Part shown: one piece after another, positions 1 through 7,540 of the stretch | How positions within the stretch are numbered: position 1 is the first letter of the stretch | How the letters are laid out: each line of letters starts with the position of its first letter | Assembly (NCBI RefSeq): GCF_050306235.1 | Contig: NZ_JBLWFH010000013.1 | Span: 1 to 64,000 of the forward strand | Direction: 5' to 3' | Length of the DNA stretch: 64,000 nt | Origin: Glaciecola sp947496235 | GTDB taxonomy: Bacteria > Pseudomonadota > Gammaproteobacteria > Enterobacterales > Alteromonadaceae | Notes under the pieces: generated by a model | Told to the model about the DNA's origin: nothing | The model's database searches: none | What the model saw: the letters and a program-made list of their open reading frames with translations, nothing else | Made by a program: the position numbers and the translations under genes

Positions 1-1
1 G

Positions 2-77
2 TGGTGGGTCGTGCTGGATTCGAACCAGCGACCAATTGATTAAAAGTCAACTGCTCTACCAACTGAGCTAACGACCC
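2..77 (-). tRNA. tRNA-Lys (anticodon UUU), copy 1
   Basis: The minus strand reads as a complete 76-nt tRNA. It has a GGGTCGT/ACGACCC acceptor stem, a D arm AGCTCAGTTGGTAGAGCA, an anticodon loop CTTTTAA with UUU, a T arm with GGTTCGAATCC, and an encoded CCA end. The Lys identity follows from the anticodon. The gene is identical to the second copy 33 bp upstream and is probably processed from the same transcript. E. coli also has a lysine tRNA gene just after tol-pal-cpoB, so the context is conserved. Confidence 0.98.
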
Positions 78-110
78 ACTCAAGTGGATTCATTGTAAGA
101 GTATGTGAAG

Positions 111-186
111 TGGTGGGTCGTGCTGGATTCGAACCAGCGACCAATTGATTAAAAGTCAACTGCTCTACCAACTGAGCTAACGACCC
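111..186 (-). tRNA. tRNA-Lys (anticodon UUU), copy 2
   Basis: This is a second 76-nt tRNA on the minus strand, identical in sequence to the one at 2-77, with anticodon UUU and an encoded CCA end. It lies nearest the promoter (216-243), so it is the first gene of the tRNA transcript. The 33-bp spacer between the copies shows no other gene. Confidence 0.98.
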
Positions 187-215
187 TCAAGCACTATCTC
201 GTACAACGGGCGCAT

Positions 216-243
216 ATAATACTCAAATCGGAATCTCGTGCAA
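216..243 (-). promoter_or_regulatory. sigma-70 promoter of the tRNA-Lys pair
   Basis: On the minus strand a -35 box TTGCAC (238-243) is followed after 16 bp by a -10 box TATTAT (216-221). A GC-rich discriminator (GCGCCC) comes next, as is typical of stringently controlled stable-RNA promoters. The first tRNA begins about 30 bp downstream. Confidence 0.65.
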
Positions 244-300
244 CCAATAAATTCGTTTTTTTTAAAATTCTTTGTTAAATGCTCGGAAACTGAACAATAA

Positions 301-337
301 GACCCAACTGACTAGTCTAAAGATTAGTCAGTTGGTC
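301..337 (-). terminator. hairpin at the end of cpoB (probable terminator)
   Basis: An 11-bp perfect inverted repeat (CCAACTGACTA / TAGTCAGTTGG) spans the last codons and stop of cpoB. On the minus strand it is followed only by a short, interrupted T run, so it would be a weak terminator or an mRNA 3'-end-protecting hairpin. It separates the tol-pal transcript from the tRNA promoter. Confidence 0.45.
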
Positions 338-1117
338 ATTTGCCATCTTGGCAGGAGTACTACTTGGGTATTCCGCAATCACTTGATCGAACAAGCTTCG
401 CGCTTTTCTAGTATCACCATTACGCAACGCAATCATGCCCAATTTTAATATTGAGTCCGCGCGCTTTGGCGATTTAGCAAAATTATCGACTACTTGCTGA
501 AATTGATTTGCAGCTTCTGACAATTGTTGTTTGTTGTACAACAATTGACCTAACCAATAATGCGCATTATCGGTATATTGAGACCCTGGATATTGTGACA
601 GAAAAGATTGAAACGCAGGAATTGCTGCATCATAGTCTTTTTGTTGCAATATTAGGTTTACAGCATCTTGATATGCAGATTGCTCAGAACCTGCAGTCAC
701 AGCCACTGTGGGTTGACTTGTCTGCCCTGTGGTTGTGCTGATTTGATCAGACACTTGCTGAGATTGTTGCTGCATTGACGTTAGACTGTTTTCGAGACGT
801 AAATATAATTCTCGTTGACGCTCTAAAATCTGTTCAAGTTGATGATTATGCAATTCGATTGAACCACGAATACTGTCTACATCATCCTGCAATAGGTCTA
901 ATTGACGCTGCATGCGCTGTTGGCTTTCAGTACGCGAATCAACAATGCGTTCTAGGACAGCTAAACGCTCTTCTAGACTCTGAGTTGCAACAAGATTTGA
1001 GGAAGTACTCGATGTTACGCTAGGGTTTGCTTGCTGAGAAACATCAACGACAGGTGCCTGAGCATAGGCACCTGTTGATATAGCAAAGACAAGCGATGCT
1101 AAAAGTTGTTTTTTCAT
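317..1117 (-). CDS. cpoB: Cell division coordinator CpoB (YbgF), TPR periplasmic protein
   Basis: CpoB is a periplasmic protein that binds TolA and coordinates outer-membrane constriction with peptidoglycan synthesis during division. The 266-aa product has a signal peptide ending near A19-A21 (…STGAYAQA). A Q/R/L-rich coiled-coil segment, the trimerisation region, covers about residues 45-115. A C-terminal TPR domain (about 145-260) contains repeats such as YDAAIPAFQSFLSQYPGS and ARSLFDQVIAEYPSS. It is the last gene of ybgC-tolQRAB-pal-cpoB and starts about 50 bp after pal. Length and domain order are normal for the family. Confidence 0.93.
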   Translation of the reverse strand: MKKQLLASLVFAISTGAYAQAPVVDVSQQANPSVTSSTSSNLVATQSLEERLAVLERIVDSRTESQQRMQRQLDLLQDDVDSIRGSIELHNHQLEQILERQRELYLRLENSLTSMQQQSQQVSDQISTTTGQTSQPTVAVTAGSEQSAYQDAVNLILQQKDYDAAIPAFQSFLSQYPGSQYTDNAHYWLGQLLYNKQQLSEAANQFQQVVDNFAKSPKRADSILKLGMIALRNGDTRKARSLFDQVIAEYPSSTPAKMANDQLTNL

Positions 1118-1165
1118 AAATTATCTAATAATTGGTTAATCGCGATTATTAAAAACGGCTAACGA

Positions 1166-1735
1166 TTATCGATAAACAACTTCTGCACGACGGTTTTGAG
1201 CGAAAGCGTACTCAGAAGTGCCCATTACTGCAGGTTTTTCTTCACCGAAAGAAACCACAGCAATTTGAGAACCTTTTACACCTTCGTTACGAAGGAAAGT
1301 TTCAACTGCTTTAGCACGACGCTCACCTAATGCGATGTTGTATTCAGGCGTTCCACGGCTATCAGTGTGACCGTTGATAACGATTGTCTGGTCAGCATTT
1401 TTCACTAAATATTCAGCGTGCTTTCTCAATACTGATTCAAATTCTGATTTGATAGTTGAACGATCGAAATCGAAATAAATTGTGTTTTGCGCTTCAAGCG
1501 CCGCTTTTTCTTGTGCAGCCATTTCACGTGCTTTACGCATTTGCTCAGCAGCTGCTGCTTCAGCTTGTGCTTTACGTTGTTCTTCCGCCGCTGCAGCTTG
1601 TTCTTGACGCTCGCGCTCTAGACGTTCTTGCTCAGCTTGTAGTTCTTCATCTGTTGGGCCAGATGATGTACATGCCATCAAAGCAACAGTAGGTAGCGCA
1701 ACGAAAAGTGTTCTTAGTTTGTTATTAGTAAGCAT
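1166..1735 (-). CDS. pal: Peptidoglycan-associated lipoprotein Pal
   Basis: Pal is the outer-membrane lipoprotein of the Tol-Pal system; it binds diaminopimelate-containing peptidoglycan and TolB. The 189-aa product begins with a lipoprotein signal and lipobox LMAC (acylated Cys22). A Glu/Ala/Arg/Gln-rich helical linker (about 28-80) follows, longer than in E. coli. The OmpA-like domain (about 85-189) carries INGHTDSRG, YNIALGERRAKAV and FGEEKP, which hold the peptidoglycan-binding Asp and Arg residues. It lies 30 bp after tolB in the same operon. Confidence 0.96.
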   Translation of the reverse strand: MLTNNKLRTLFVALPTVALMACTSSGPTDEELQAEQERLERERQEQAAAAEEQRKAQAEAAAAEQMRKAREMAAQEKAALEAQNTIYFDFDRSTIKSEFESVLRKHAEYLVKNADQTIVINGHTDSRGTPEYNIALGERRAKAVETFLRNEGVKGSQIAVVSFGEEKPAVMGTSEYAFAQNRRAEVVYR

Positions 1736-1765
1736 GCTTAGTCCTTATTCTCAGGTATATACTTA

Positions 1766-3133
1766 TTATAGTAAAAAAGGTGACCAACTTGGCGATTTTA
1801 CCTGACCTTGAGAGGCTGGCAACAACGCCTTGAATCTCCCATCCAGTGAAACAAGTGATAACACTTGTCTACCTTCATGCAGCGTACTGTAAATAATCAT
1901 ACTACCGTTCGGTGCAATACTGGGCGACTCATCCAAAAACGTTTTTGTTAAAACCAACATGTTACCCGTCGATAACTGTTGTCGTGCAATATGATAATTG
2001 CCTTGCGTGCGATTGACCACAACTAAATTTTGATTATCAGGTGTAATTGACGCACCTAAATTCATTTCGCCTTCAAAAGTTAGTCTTCTCGAACGCATAT
2101 TATCTAAATGTACTTGATAAATCTGCGGTTTTCCACCCCGTTCTGATGTAAATGTTAGAGATTTACTGTCAGGAGCCCAAGCTGGTTCAGTATCAATGGA
2201 TCTATTTCGGGTAATTCTATCTAATTTTCGAGTTGCCAAGTCCATTACGTATACTTCTGGATTCCCATCCTTCGACAACACCATAGCAAGCTTTTGACCA
2301 TCGGGTGAAAACACTGGCGAACCATTTATCCCAGGAAAATCAGTAATTAACGTACGTTCTGTGGTATAGATATCTTGAATAAATATTTGTGATCTGCTGT
2401 TTTCAAAACTCACGTAAGCCAGTTTATTTCCATCTGGAGACCATGACGGCGACATTAGTGGTTCAGGAGACGACAACAAGCGAGTTTCATTTGCGCCATC
2501 ATAATCTGAGATTACTAATTCATAGGGTAACGGATTAGTTTCTCGATCTTTTACTACTATGTAGGCAATGCGAGTTAAAAATGCGCCTCGCTCACCTGTT
2601 AGGCGCTGATAAATAATATCGCTCATAATATGCGCGTATTGACGAAAATCTTCACCTTCGATGGTTTTGCTTCTATCTTCAAGGATATGATCCTTAGTTA
2701 CCACTAGGCTGCCATCTACAAGCACACGTGATTCGCCACCCGTCATACGGGCTCGAAGAATATCGACTAACTGAAAATTAACTCTGTATTTGTCATCGCC
2801 CACTGACTCTATGCTGCCCAAAACAACAGTATCTATGCCTTTGTTCGCCCAGGCTTCATAGTTTACTTCTGAGTCTACTGTGGGAAACTGCGGCATCTCA
2901 GATAAAGAAATGGGGCTAAATTTACCACTTCTTCTTAAATTACTGGTGATAACTTCATCAATGTTTTCAGGCAACACTGTATTACCTGACCATTTAAATG
3001 GCACGACAGCAATTGGACGGGCGTTGTTCATGCCTTCTGTAATAACAATTTCAATTTCAGCTAATACCTTACTGGAGTAGCTAAAGACTGAAATTAAACA
3101 TGTAATAATTATTAGTTTAGCGCGTTTCATCAT
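1766..3133 (-). CDS. tolB: Tol-Pal system protein TolB
   Basis: TolB is the periplasmic beta-propeller that shuttles between Pal and TolA. The 455-aa product has a signal peptide ending near A25, an N-terminal alpha/beta domain (about 28-165) and a six-bladed propeller made of PD40-type repeats. Five repeat cores are visible as SPDGNKLAYVS, SPDGQKLAMVLS, APDSKSLTFTSERGG, TPDNQNLVVV and APNGSMIIYST. Tandem ATG codons open the gene 2 bp after tolA, so translation is probably coupled. Length is slightly above E. coli TolB. Confidence 0.96.
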   Translation of the reverse strand: MMKRAKLIIITCLISVFSYSSKVLAEIEIVITEGMNNARPIAVVPFKWSGNTVLPENIDEVITSNLRRSGKFSPISLSEMPQFPTVDSEVNYEAWANKGIDTVVLGSIESVGDDKYRVNFQLVDILRARMTGGESRVLVDGSLVVTKDHILEDRSKTIEGEDFRQYAHIMSDIIYQRLTGERGAFLTRIAYIVVKDRETNPLPYELVISDYDGANETRLLSSPEPLMSPSWSPDGNKLAYVSFENSRSQIFIQDIYTTERTLITDFPGINGSPVFSPDGQKLAMVLSKDGNPEVYVMDLATRKLDRITRNRSIDTEPAWAPDSKSLTFTSERGGKPQIYQVHLDNMRSRRLTFEGEMNLGASITPDNQNLVVVNRTQGNYHIARQQLSTGNMLVLTKTFLDESPSIAPNGSMIIYSTLHEGRQVLSLVSLDGRFKALLPASQGQVKSPSWSPFLL

Positions 3134-3135
3134 TG

Positions 3136-3936
3136 TTATAATTTTACCGTTAATTTTATTGACTTCATTTCTTCGTAAACTGCTGGGTCACTCGACACCG
3201 GCATTCTTGAAGGTCTTAGCACGGCAGCCCTAGCGGCTTGGCAAAGCGCAGGATCGCCATCGTTAATGGTTACACTTAGGACAAGTCCATCAGGCGCAAG
3301 TTTCACTGTTAGCGCACATTCTCTTTCTTGCGCGCCTTTTTCAGCATAAAGATTTGAAAAAATTGTTTGATAAATCAGAGATCTATATTTATCCAATTCA
3401 CTCATCACTCGTTGCTGTTGTGCCGCATTCATCGCTGCTTGTTCAGCCGCTAACTGCTCTGCCATTTCTTTTTCTAGGGCTTCTTGACGTTCTCGTTCTT
3501 CTTTCACTCTGCGTTGAAACTCAGCCTCTTCTTGACGTGCTTTTTCTAACGCTCTTTGCTCTTCTTGCTTGCGTTGAGCTTCTTCACGCTGTCTTTGCTG
3601 CTCTTCACGTTTGCGCTGTTCTTCTTGTTCTTTTTTCTTTTTCGCTTCTGCTTCTCTGCGTTTACGTTTTTCAGCTTCTTCCCGCTCACGTTTGATCTTA
3701 GCTTGACGCTCAGCTTCACGTTGCCGCGCTTGTGCTTCAGCTTGTTGTTGAGCGCGTTTTTTATCCTCTATTGCTTGTGCATCGATAAAAACTGCATTTA
3801 CTGGTTCTACATTAGCGTTTGCAAACACCATCTGAGGTGAATCAAAAGAAATACCTACCACCAACGCCAATACCAACAATATATGCATGGCGATAGAGAT
3901 GCCAAAGGCTTTATTTTCTTTCAAACTCTCTTTCAT
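3136..3936 (-). CDS. tolA: Cell envelope integrity protein TolA
   Basis: TolA links the TolQR motor in the inner membrane to TolB/Pal. The 266-aa product has a single N-terminal membrane anchor (about 13-31, MHILLVLALVVGISF). A long charged helix (about 50-180) is almost entirely K/E/R/Q/A. The C-terminal TolA domain III (about 185-266) carries two cysteines (ERECALTVKL and PALCQAARAAV). It is shorter than E. coli TolA (421 aa), mainly in the helical stalk, whose length is variable in the family. The strong low-complexity composition makes antisense frames look open here. Confidence 0.93.
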   Translation of the reverse strand: MKESLKENKAFGISIAMHILLVLALVVGISFDSPQMVFANANVEPVNAVFIDAQAIEDKKRAQQQAEAQARQREAERQAKIKREREEAEKRKRREAEAKKKKEQEEQRKREEQQRQREEAQRKQEEQRALEKARQEEAEFQRRVKEERERQEALEKEMAEQLAAEQAAMNAAQQQRVMSELDKYRSLIYQTIFSNLYAEKGAQERECALTVKLAPDGLVLSVTINDGDPALCQAARAAVLRPSRMPVSSDPAVYEEMKSIKLTVKL

Positions 3937-3944
3937 TGACTAAC

Positions 3945-4361
3945 TCAGCTCGGGTCCGTCATTAAACCGACCGAAGTTGCGCCCGCTCTCTGCAAAAGAA
4001 CCATCATCTCAACCACTTTTTCATAGCTAATAGCCTTATCACCATTCACCACTACTGGAGTCTGGGGATTTACCTGTAATCGGGTTCTGACCAAAGCGGC
4101 AACGTTTTCAGCGGTCATCGCTGATTCAGGATCATCACCCACGTTTAAGAAATATTGCCCCTGACTATCAATAGATACAATTAAGATGGTTTCTTGTTCT
4201 GTCTCTATGGTTTGAGCTTCTGCCTGTGGCAAATCAACTATCACGCCTTGGGTTACAGCAGTTGCGGTCGCCATAAATATAATAAGTAGCACCAACATTA
4301 CATCAATGTATGGCACCACATTGATTTGGGATACAGGTTTACGACGCTTACGAATATACAT
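3945..4361 (-). CDS. tolR: TolR (ExbD/TolR family)
   Basis: TolR is the proton-channel partner of TolQ. The 138-aa product has one transmembrane helix (about 17-38, PYIDVMLVLLIIFMATA) containing the conserved proton-pathway Asp20. A periplasmic ExbD-like domain follows, ending in the typical VVEMMVLLQRAGATSVGLMTD. It starts 1 bp after the tolQ stop codon and ends 8 bp before tolA, consistent with a single polycistronic mRNA. Confidence 0.96.
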   Translation of the reverse strand: MYIRKRRKPVSQINVVPYIDVMLVLLIIFMATATAVTQGVIVDLPQAEAQTIETEQETILIVSIDSQGQYFLNVGDDPESAMTAENVAALVRTRLQVNPQTPVVVNGDKAISYEKVVEMMVLLQRAGATSVGLMTDPS

Positions 4362-4362
4362 A

Positions 4363-5043
4363 TTAAGCTCGCTTGGCTACGCTTTGACGATGCAATATTG
4401 AAGAAAACTCTTCCATAAAGTTGCCATAGGCGTTTTCAATCTTTTCAACTTTCGCGCTAAACCGGTTGTAAGCAACAACAGCAGGAATGGCTGCGAACAA
4501 ACCGATTGCAGTCGCAATCAAGGCTTCCGCGATGCCTGGCGCTACCATTTGTAAGGTTGCTTGTTTTACCTGACCTAAGGCTATAAAGGCATTCATTATT
4601 CCCCAAACTGTTCCTAATAGACCTATATAAGGAGAAATTGAGCCTACAGTAGCAAGAAAGGGTAAGCGTTGCTCGAGTTGATCAATTTCTCTGGACATGG
4701 CGACTCGCATCGCACGATACGAACCTTCCATTATGGCTTCAGGTGTTGCTGTAGAGGATTTGTGCAGACGCACATATTCTTTAAAACCTGTGCAGAATAT
4801 TAATGAAGAACCTGTGAGATTACCTTGTTGACTGTAATCGGTATAAAGCTTGTTGAGGTCAGCGCCTGACCAAAATTCATCTTCGAATTGCTTAAACTCT
4901 TGCTCTGCTCTATTTAACGCACTGTTACGCTGAAAAATAAAAGCCCAGCTAACAATGGATGTTATTAGCAAAAGCAACATTATAAATTGAACAACTATAC
5001 TGGCTTGAAGAAACAAACCTATGATTGACATATCATGTGTCAC
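4363..5043 (-). CDS. tolQ: TolQ (MotA/TolQ/ExbB proton channel)
   Basis: TolQ is the inner-membrane motor subunit of Tol-Pal. The 226-aa product shows three membrane spans: near residues 10-33, then 135-160 (the conserved PYIGLLGTVWGIMNAFIAL) and 168-190 (GIAEALIATAIGLFAAIPAVVAYN). These two conserved blocks identify the TolQ/ExbB family. The ORF overlaps the 3' end of ybgC by 11 nt, a usual arrangement for translational coupling in this operon. Confidence 0.96.
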   Translation of the reverse strand: MTHDMSIIGLFLQASIVVQFIMLLLLITSIVSWAFIFQRNSALNRAEQEFKQFEDEFWSGADLNKLYTDYSQQGNLTGSSLIFCTGFKEYVRLHKSSTATPEAIMEGSYRAMRVAMSREIDQLEQRLPFLATVGSISPYIGLLGTVWGIMNAFIALGQVKQATLQMVAPGIAEALIATAIGLFAAIPAVVAYNRFSAKVEKIENAYGNFMEEFSSILHRQSVAKRA

Positions 5044-5437
5044 TGCGCATATCCCTCATTATAGCGTCTGGTATTTTTGCCGGTGTTTTATCAACTGTAT
5101 TTACACAACCGATTTTAACCTGGGCACTTACCAAACACTGATTTTTATTGTTATAAATATTTTGTGTCATCTTAACACTTACGTTACCTATTTTAACTGG
5201 TTCACAGGTAATTCGTAAAAGATCATCCAAAACCGCACTTTGTTGAAACTTAATTTCCATGTCTTTGACGACAAAGGCGATGGAATGTTCCAATAATTCT
5301 TGTTGGCTAATTCCCATTGACCTTACCCAGTCAGTTCGCGCTCTTTCCATGAACTTTAAATAGTTTGCATGATACACAATGCCACCAGCATCTGTATCCT
5401 CAAAATACACCCTTAATTCCAGCTCAAATTTTTTCAT
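5033..5437 (-). CDS. ybgC: Acyl-CoA thioesterase YbgC (tol-pal associated)
   Basis: YbgC is a 4-hydroxybenzoyl-CoA thioesterase-type hotdog protein that acts on acyl-CoA/acyl-ACP and is the usual first gene of the tol-pal operon. The 134-aa product contains the family motif DTDAGGIVYHANYLKFMER near the N-terminus, including the catalytic Asp16 and nearby His23. A good sigma-70 promoter lies about 45 bp upstream (5483-5510), making this the head of the seven-gene operon. Confidence 0.94.
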   Translation of the reverse strand: MKKFELELRVYFEDTDAGGIVYHANYLKFMERARTDWVRSMGISQQELLEHSIAFVVKDMEIKFQQSAVLDDLLRITCEPVKIGNVSVKMTQNIYNNKNQCLVSAQVKIGCVNTVDKTPAKIPDAIMRDMRSDT

Positions 5438-5482
5438 ACATTGTTGATTATTTAGAAGGTTAACTTTTACTTCAATAACTTT

Positions 5483-5510
5483 ATTTTACAAAGGCTTTAC
5501 TATGTTACAA
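5483..5510 (-). promoter_or_regulatory. promoter of ybgC-tolQRAB-pal-cpoB
   Basis: The minus strand carries -35 TTGTAA (5505-5510), a 16-bp spacer and -10 TAAAAT (5483-5488). The transcript would start about 40 bp before the ybgC ATG at 5437. This is the only good sigma-70 match in front of the operon. Confidence 0.55.
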
Positions 5511-5562
5511 TTTGGTTACATTCGCATTAGATTTATTTATCCGAAATCGAAATTTAATTTTG

Positions 5563-5679
5563 TTGTTTCGATGAAAAAAAACCGTATCATACGCATCAAC
5601 TTGGAGTGAGCAGATTACTTCTTGTTTTCATGGATTCCCTTCCGTTTATTTTTAGCCCGCTTTTAGCGGGCTTTTTTTT
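5563..5679 (+). ncRNA. candidate small RNA transcript with intrinsic terminator
   Basis: A plus-strand promoter-like pair (-35 TTGTTT 5563-5568, 16-bp spacer, -10 TATCAT 5585-5590) lies about 65 bp before a perfect intrinsic terminator at 5654-5679. No convincing ORF lies between them, so a transcript of roughly 80 nt (about 5597-5679) is predicted. A single-stranded pyrimidine-rich stretch precedes the terminator and a run of eight T follows it, as in Hfq-dependent sRNAs. It matches no sRNA I recognise. The inference rests on promoter and terminator only. Confidence 0.4.
5654..5679 (+). terminator. Rho-independent terminator of the candidate sRNA
   Basis: A 7-bp GC-rich stem AGCCCGC / GCGGGCT with a 5-nt loop (TTTTA) is followed by eight T residues on the plus strand. 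No plus-strand protein gene lies upstream for it to serve: ybgC-tol runs away on the minus strand. Confidence 0.85.
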
Positions 5680-5703
5680 GCCTAAATCTCGCCACCACAG
5701 AAT

Positions 5704-5858
5704 ATTGGAGCCGTAGTTCATTTTATAATGGAGCCGTAGTTCATTCTCACCATTCCCGCAGTTGTAAACCGCCATTTAGAGTAAAAAGGTGAGAATGAAC
5801 TACGGCTCCATTATAAAATGAACTACGGCTCCATTATAGAATGAACTACGGCTCCATT
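5704..5858. repeat. palindromic array of five copies of a 19-bp repeat
   Basis: Copies of AATGGAGCCGTAGTTCATT lie at 5704-5722 (one mismatch) and 5727-5745. Complementary copies lie at 5794-5812, 5817-5835 and 5840-5858. Adjacent copies are spaced 23 bp apart. Positions 5704-5751 and 5788-5835 are 48-bp inverted arms (47 of 48 matching) around a 36-bp centre that does not repeat. The array lies between the sRNA terminator and the 3' end of ruvB; transcribed, it would form a very long hairpin and may end the ruv transcript. The same 19-mer forms the ends of the cassette at 20.8-21.96 kb. Confidence 0.93.
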
Positions 5859-5867
5859 GTTTTTCTA

Positions 5868-6869
5868 TTATTTCAATTCAAAACCGAGGTGGGTGTATGC
5901 CCTGTCGGTTGCGACTCTTCCTCGTGGGGTGCGCTGCAAAAAACCTTGCTGAATTAAATAAGGCTCAATAACATCTTCAATGGTTTCTTTCTCCTCACCA
6001 ATAGCCGCAGCCACATTCTCTAATCCAACAGGTCCGCCAGCAAATTTATCAATGATGGTAGAAAGTAGCTTTCTGTCCATAAAATCAAAACCTTCAGCAT
6101 CTACATCTAGCATATTGAGTGCTAATGCTGCTACTTCTTGAGTGATCACTCCATCTGATTTGACTTCTGCATAGTCACGTACTCGGCGTAAAAGCCGATT
6201 AGCAATTCGGGGCGTACCGCGTGATCTGCGGGCAATTTCTACAGCCCCATCTTTTTGCATCTGCATGTTCAAATACCCAGAACTACGTTGCACTATGTCA
6301 GTTAAATCTTTTAAGTTATAAAACTCTAATCGCTGAACTATGCCGAATCTGTCTCTTAACGGTGAGGTTAAACTGCCTGCGCGCGTAGTAGCACCAATCA
6401 AAGTAAAAGGTGGTAAATCAAGCTTTATCGAACGTGCTGCCGGCCCTTCCCCTATCATAATGTCGAGCTGATAGTCTTCCATTGCAGGATATAGAACTTC
6501 TTCCACCACTGGGCTTAAACGATGAATTTCGTCTATGAATAAAACGTCATGTTCTTCTAAATTAGTCAATAAAGCAGCTAAATCCCCTGCTTTTTCTAAT
6601 ACTGGACCCGAAGTGGTTTTAATATTCACACCCATTTCATTAGCGACAATATTCGCTAGGGTTGTTTTGCCCAGACCAGGAGGACCGAAAATAAGCAGAT
6701 GATCCAAGGCATCTTGTCGATTTCTTGCAGCTTGAATAAATATTTCCATTTGCTGACAAACATGATCTTGCCCTGCGTAATCAGCCAGTAGCTTAGGGCG
6801 TATGGCTCTATCAATTTGTTCATCTTCCGAACTTGCGTCAGCCGCAATTAATCGGTCTGCTTCAATCAT
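5868..6869 (-). CDS. ruvB: Holliday junction branch migration helicase RuvB
   Basis: RuvB is the hexameric AAA+ motor that drives branch migration of Holliday junctions together with RuvA. The 333-aa product has Walker A GPPGLGKTTLA (about 63-73), Walker B LFIDEIHRL, sensor GATTRAG and the arginine-finger region PLRDRFGI. The C-terminal winged-helix domain ends in TPRGRVATDRAYTHLGF. It is 10 bp downstream of ruvA in the ruvCAB cluster. The palindromic repeat array begins 9 bp after its stop codon. Confidence 0.97.
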   Translation of the reverse strand: MIEADRLIAADASSEDEQIDRAIRPKLLADYAGQDHVCQQMEIFIQAARNRQDALDHLLIFGPPGLGKTTLANIVANEMGVNIKTTSGPVLEKAGDLAALLTNLEEHDVLFIDEIHRLSPVVEEVLYPAMEDYQLDIMIGEGPAARSIKLDLPPFTLIGATTRAGSLTSPLRDRFGIVQRLEFYNLKDLTDIVQRSSGYLNMQMQKDGAVEIARRSRGTPRIANRLLRRVRDYAEVKSDGVITQEVAALALNMLDVDAEGFDFMDRKLLSTIIDKFAGGPVGLENVAAAIGEEKETIEDVIEPYLIQQGFLQRTPRGRVATDRAYTHLGFELK

Positions 6870-6879
6870 ATTCTATTCT

Positions 6880-7500
6880 CTAAACCATGGATTTCAGTGA
6901 GTCACGAATCAAAGATTCACTGGTCGCATCTTCTGTGTATACTTGTTTAACTGCTTTTTCTGCAGCCGGTCGCTTATATCCTAACGCGATTAATGCACTT
7001 ATGGCTTCTTCTTTTGCTGAAATTGCAGGAGATACAATGGCTGATGACTCAGTAAGTTTCGCTGCTGGTATTTTGGAAGCAGTGGAAACTTCATCAATAC
7101 TAGCGACTTTATCTTTTAATTCTACGACTAAACGTTCAGCGGTTTTTTTCCCAACACCAGGCATTTTAACCAATGAGGTGATATCTTCATGAATAACAGC
7201 ATCGATAAACTGGTTAGCCGACATTCCAGATAAAATTGTGCAAGCTAACTTAGGCCCAACACCGTTTGCTTTTATTAAGACACGAAAAAGAGCTCTTTCG
7301 AATTTATCAACAAAACCAAATAAAAGTTGTGCATCTTCTCGAACTACAAAGTGAGTATACAAAGTAGTGATCGCGTTTACTTCAGGCAATTGATAAAAGC
7401 TAGTCATAGGCAGTTGAACCTCATAGCCAACGCCGTTTACGTCGATTAAAATATCAGGAGGCGTTTTTTCTAGTAAAGTGCCAGTTAAGCGTCCAATCAT
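6880..7500 (-). CDS. ruvA: Holliday junction DNA-binding protein RuvA
   Basis: RuvA is the tetrameric junction-binding subunit of the RuvABC resolvasome. The 206-aa product has the N-terminal OB fold (MIGRLTGTLLEKTPPDILIDVNG…) and two helix-hairpin-helix motifs (ANGVGPKLACTILSG and MPGVGKKTAERLVVELKD). A flexible linker and the C-terminal RuvB-binding domain (ISALIALGYKRPAAEKAVKQV) follow. Length equals that of other gammaproteobacterial RuvA proteins. It lies between ruvC and ruvB on the minus strand. Confidence 0.97.
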   Translation of the reverse strand: MIGRLTGTLLEKTPPDILIDVNGVGYEVQLPMTSFYQLPEVNAITTLYTHFVVREDAQLLFGFVDKFERALFRVLIKANGVGPKLACTILSGMSANQFIDAVIHEDITSLVKMPGVGKKTAERLVVELKDKVASIDEVSTASKIPAAKLTESSAIVSPAISAKEEAISALIALGYKRPAAEKAVKQVYTEDATSESLIRDSLKSMV

Positions 7501-7540
7501 ACTATTCTTCTTATTGTTGTCTTATTAATGCTTCATCAAG

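Noticed and set aside
2..186. Direct repeat of about 75 bp at the window start as a mobile element
   Set aside because: It is simply two identical tRNA-Lys genes in tandem; such duplicates are usual for this tRNA.
3354..3840. Long open frames opposite tolA
   Set aside because: They mirror the K/E/R/Q-rich helical stalk of TolA (giving Leu/Phe/Ser runs) and have no RBS or family resemblance.
5631..5717. Small ATG frame (MDSLPFIF…, 28 aa) running through the sRNA terminator and first repeat copy
   Set aside because: No Shine-Dalgarno sequence at proper distance, the frame crosses an intrinsic terminator stem and ends in a repeat; it is most likely chance.
5704..5858. Possible CRISPR array
   Set aside because: Units are only 19 bp, spacers are 4 bp and nearly constant, and orientation inverts in the middle; no cas genes are present.
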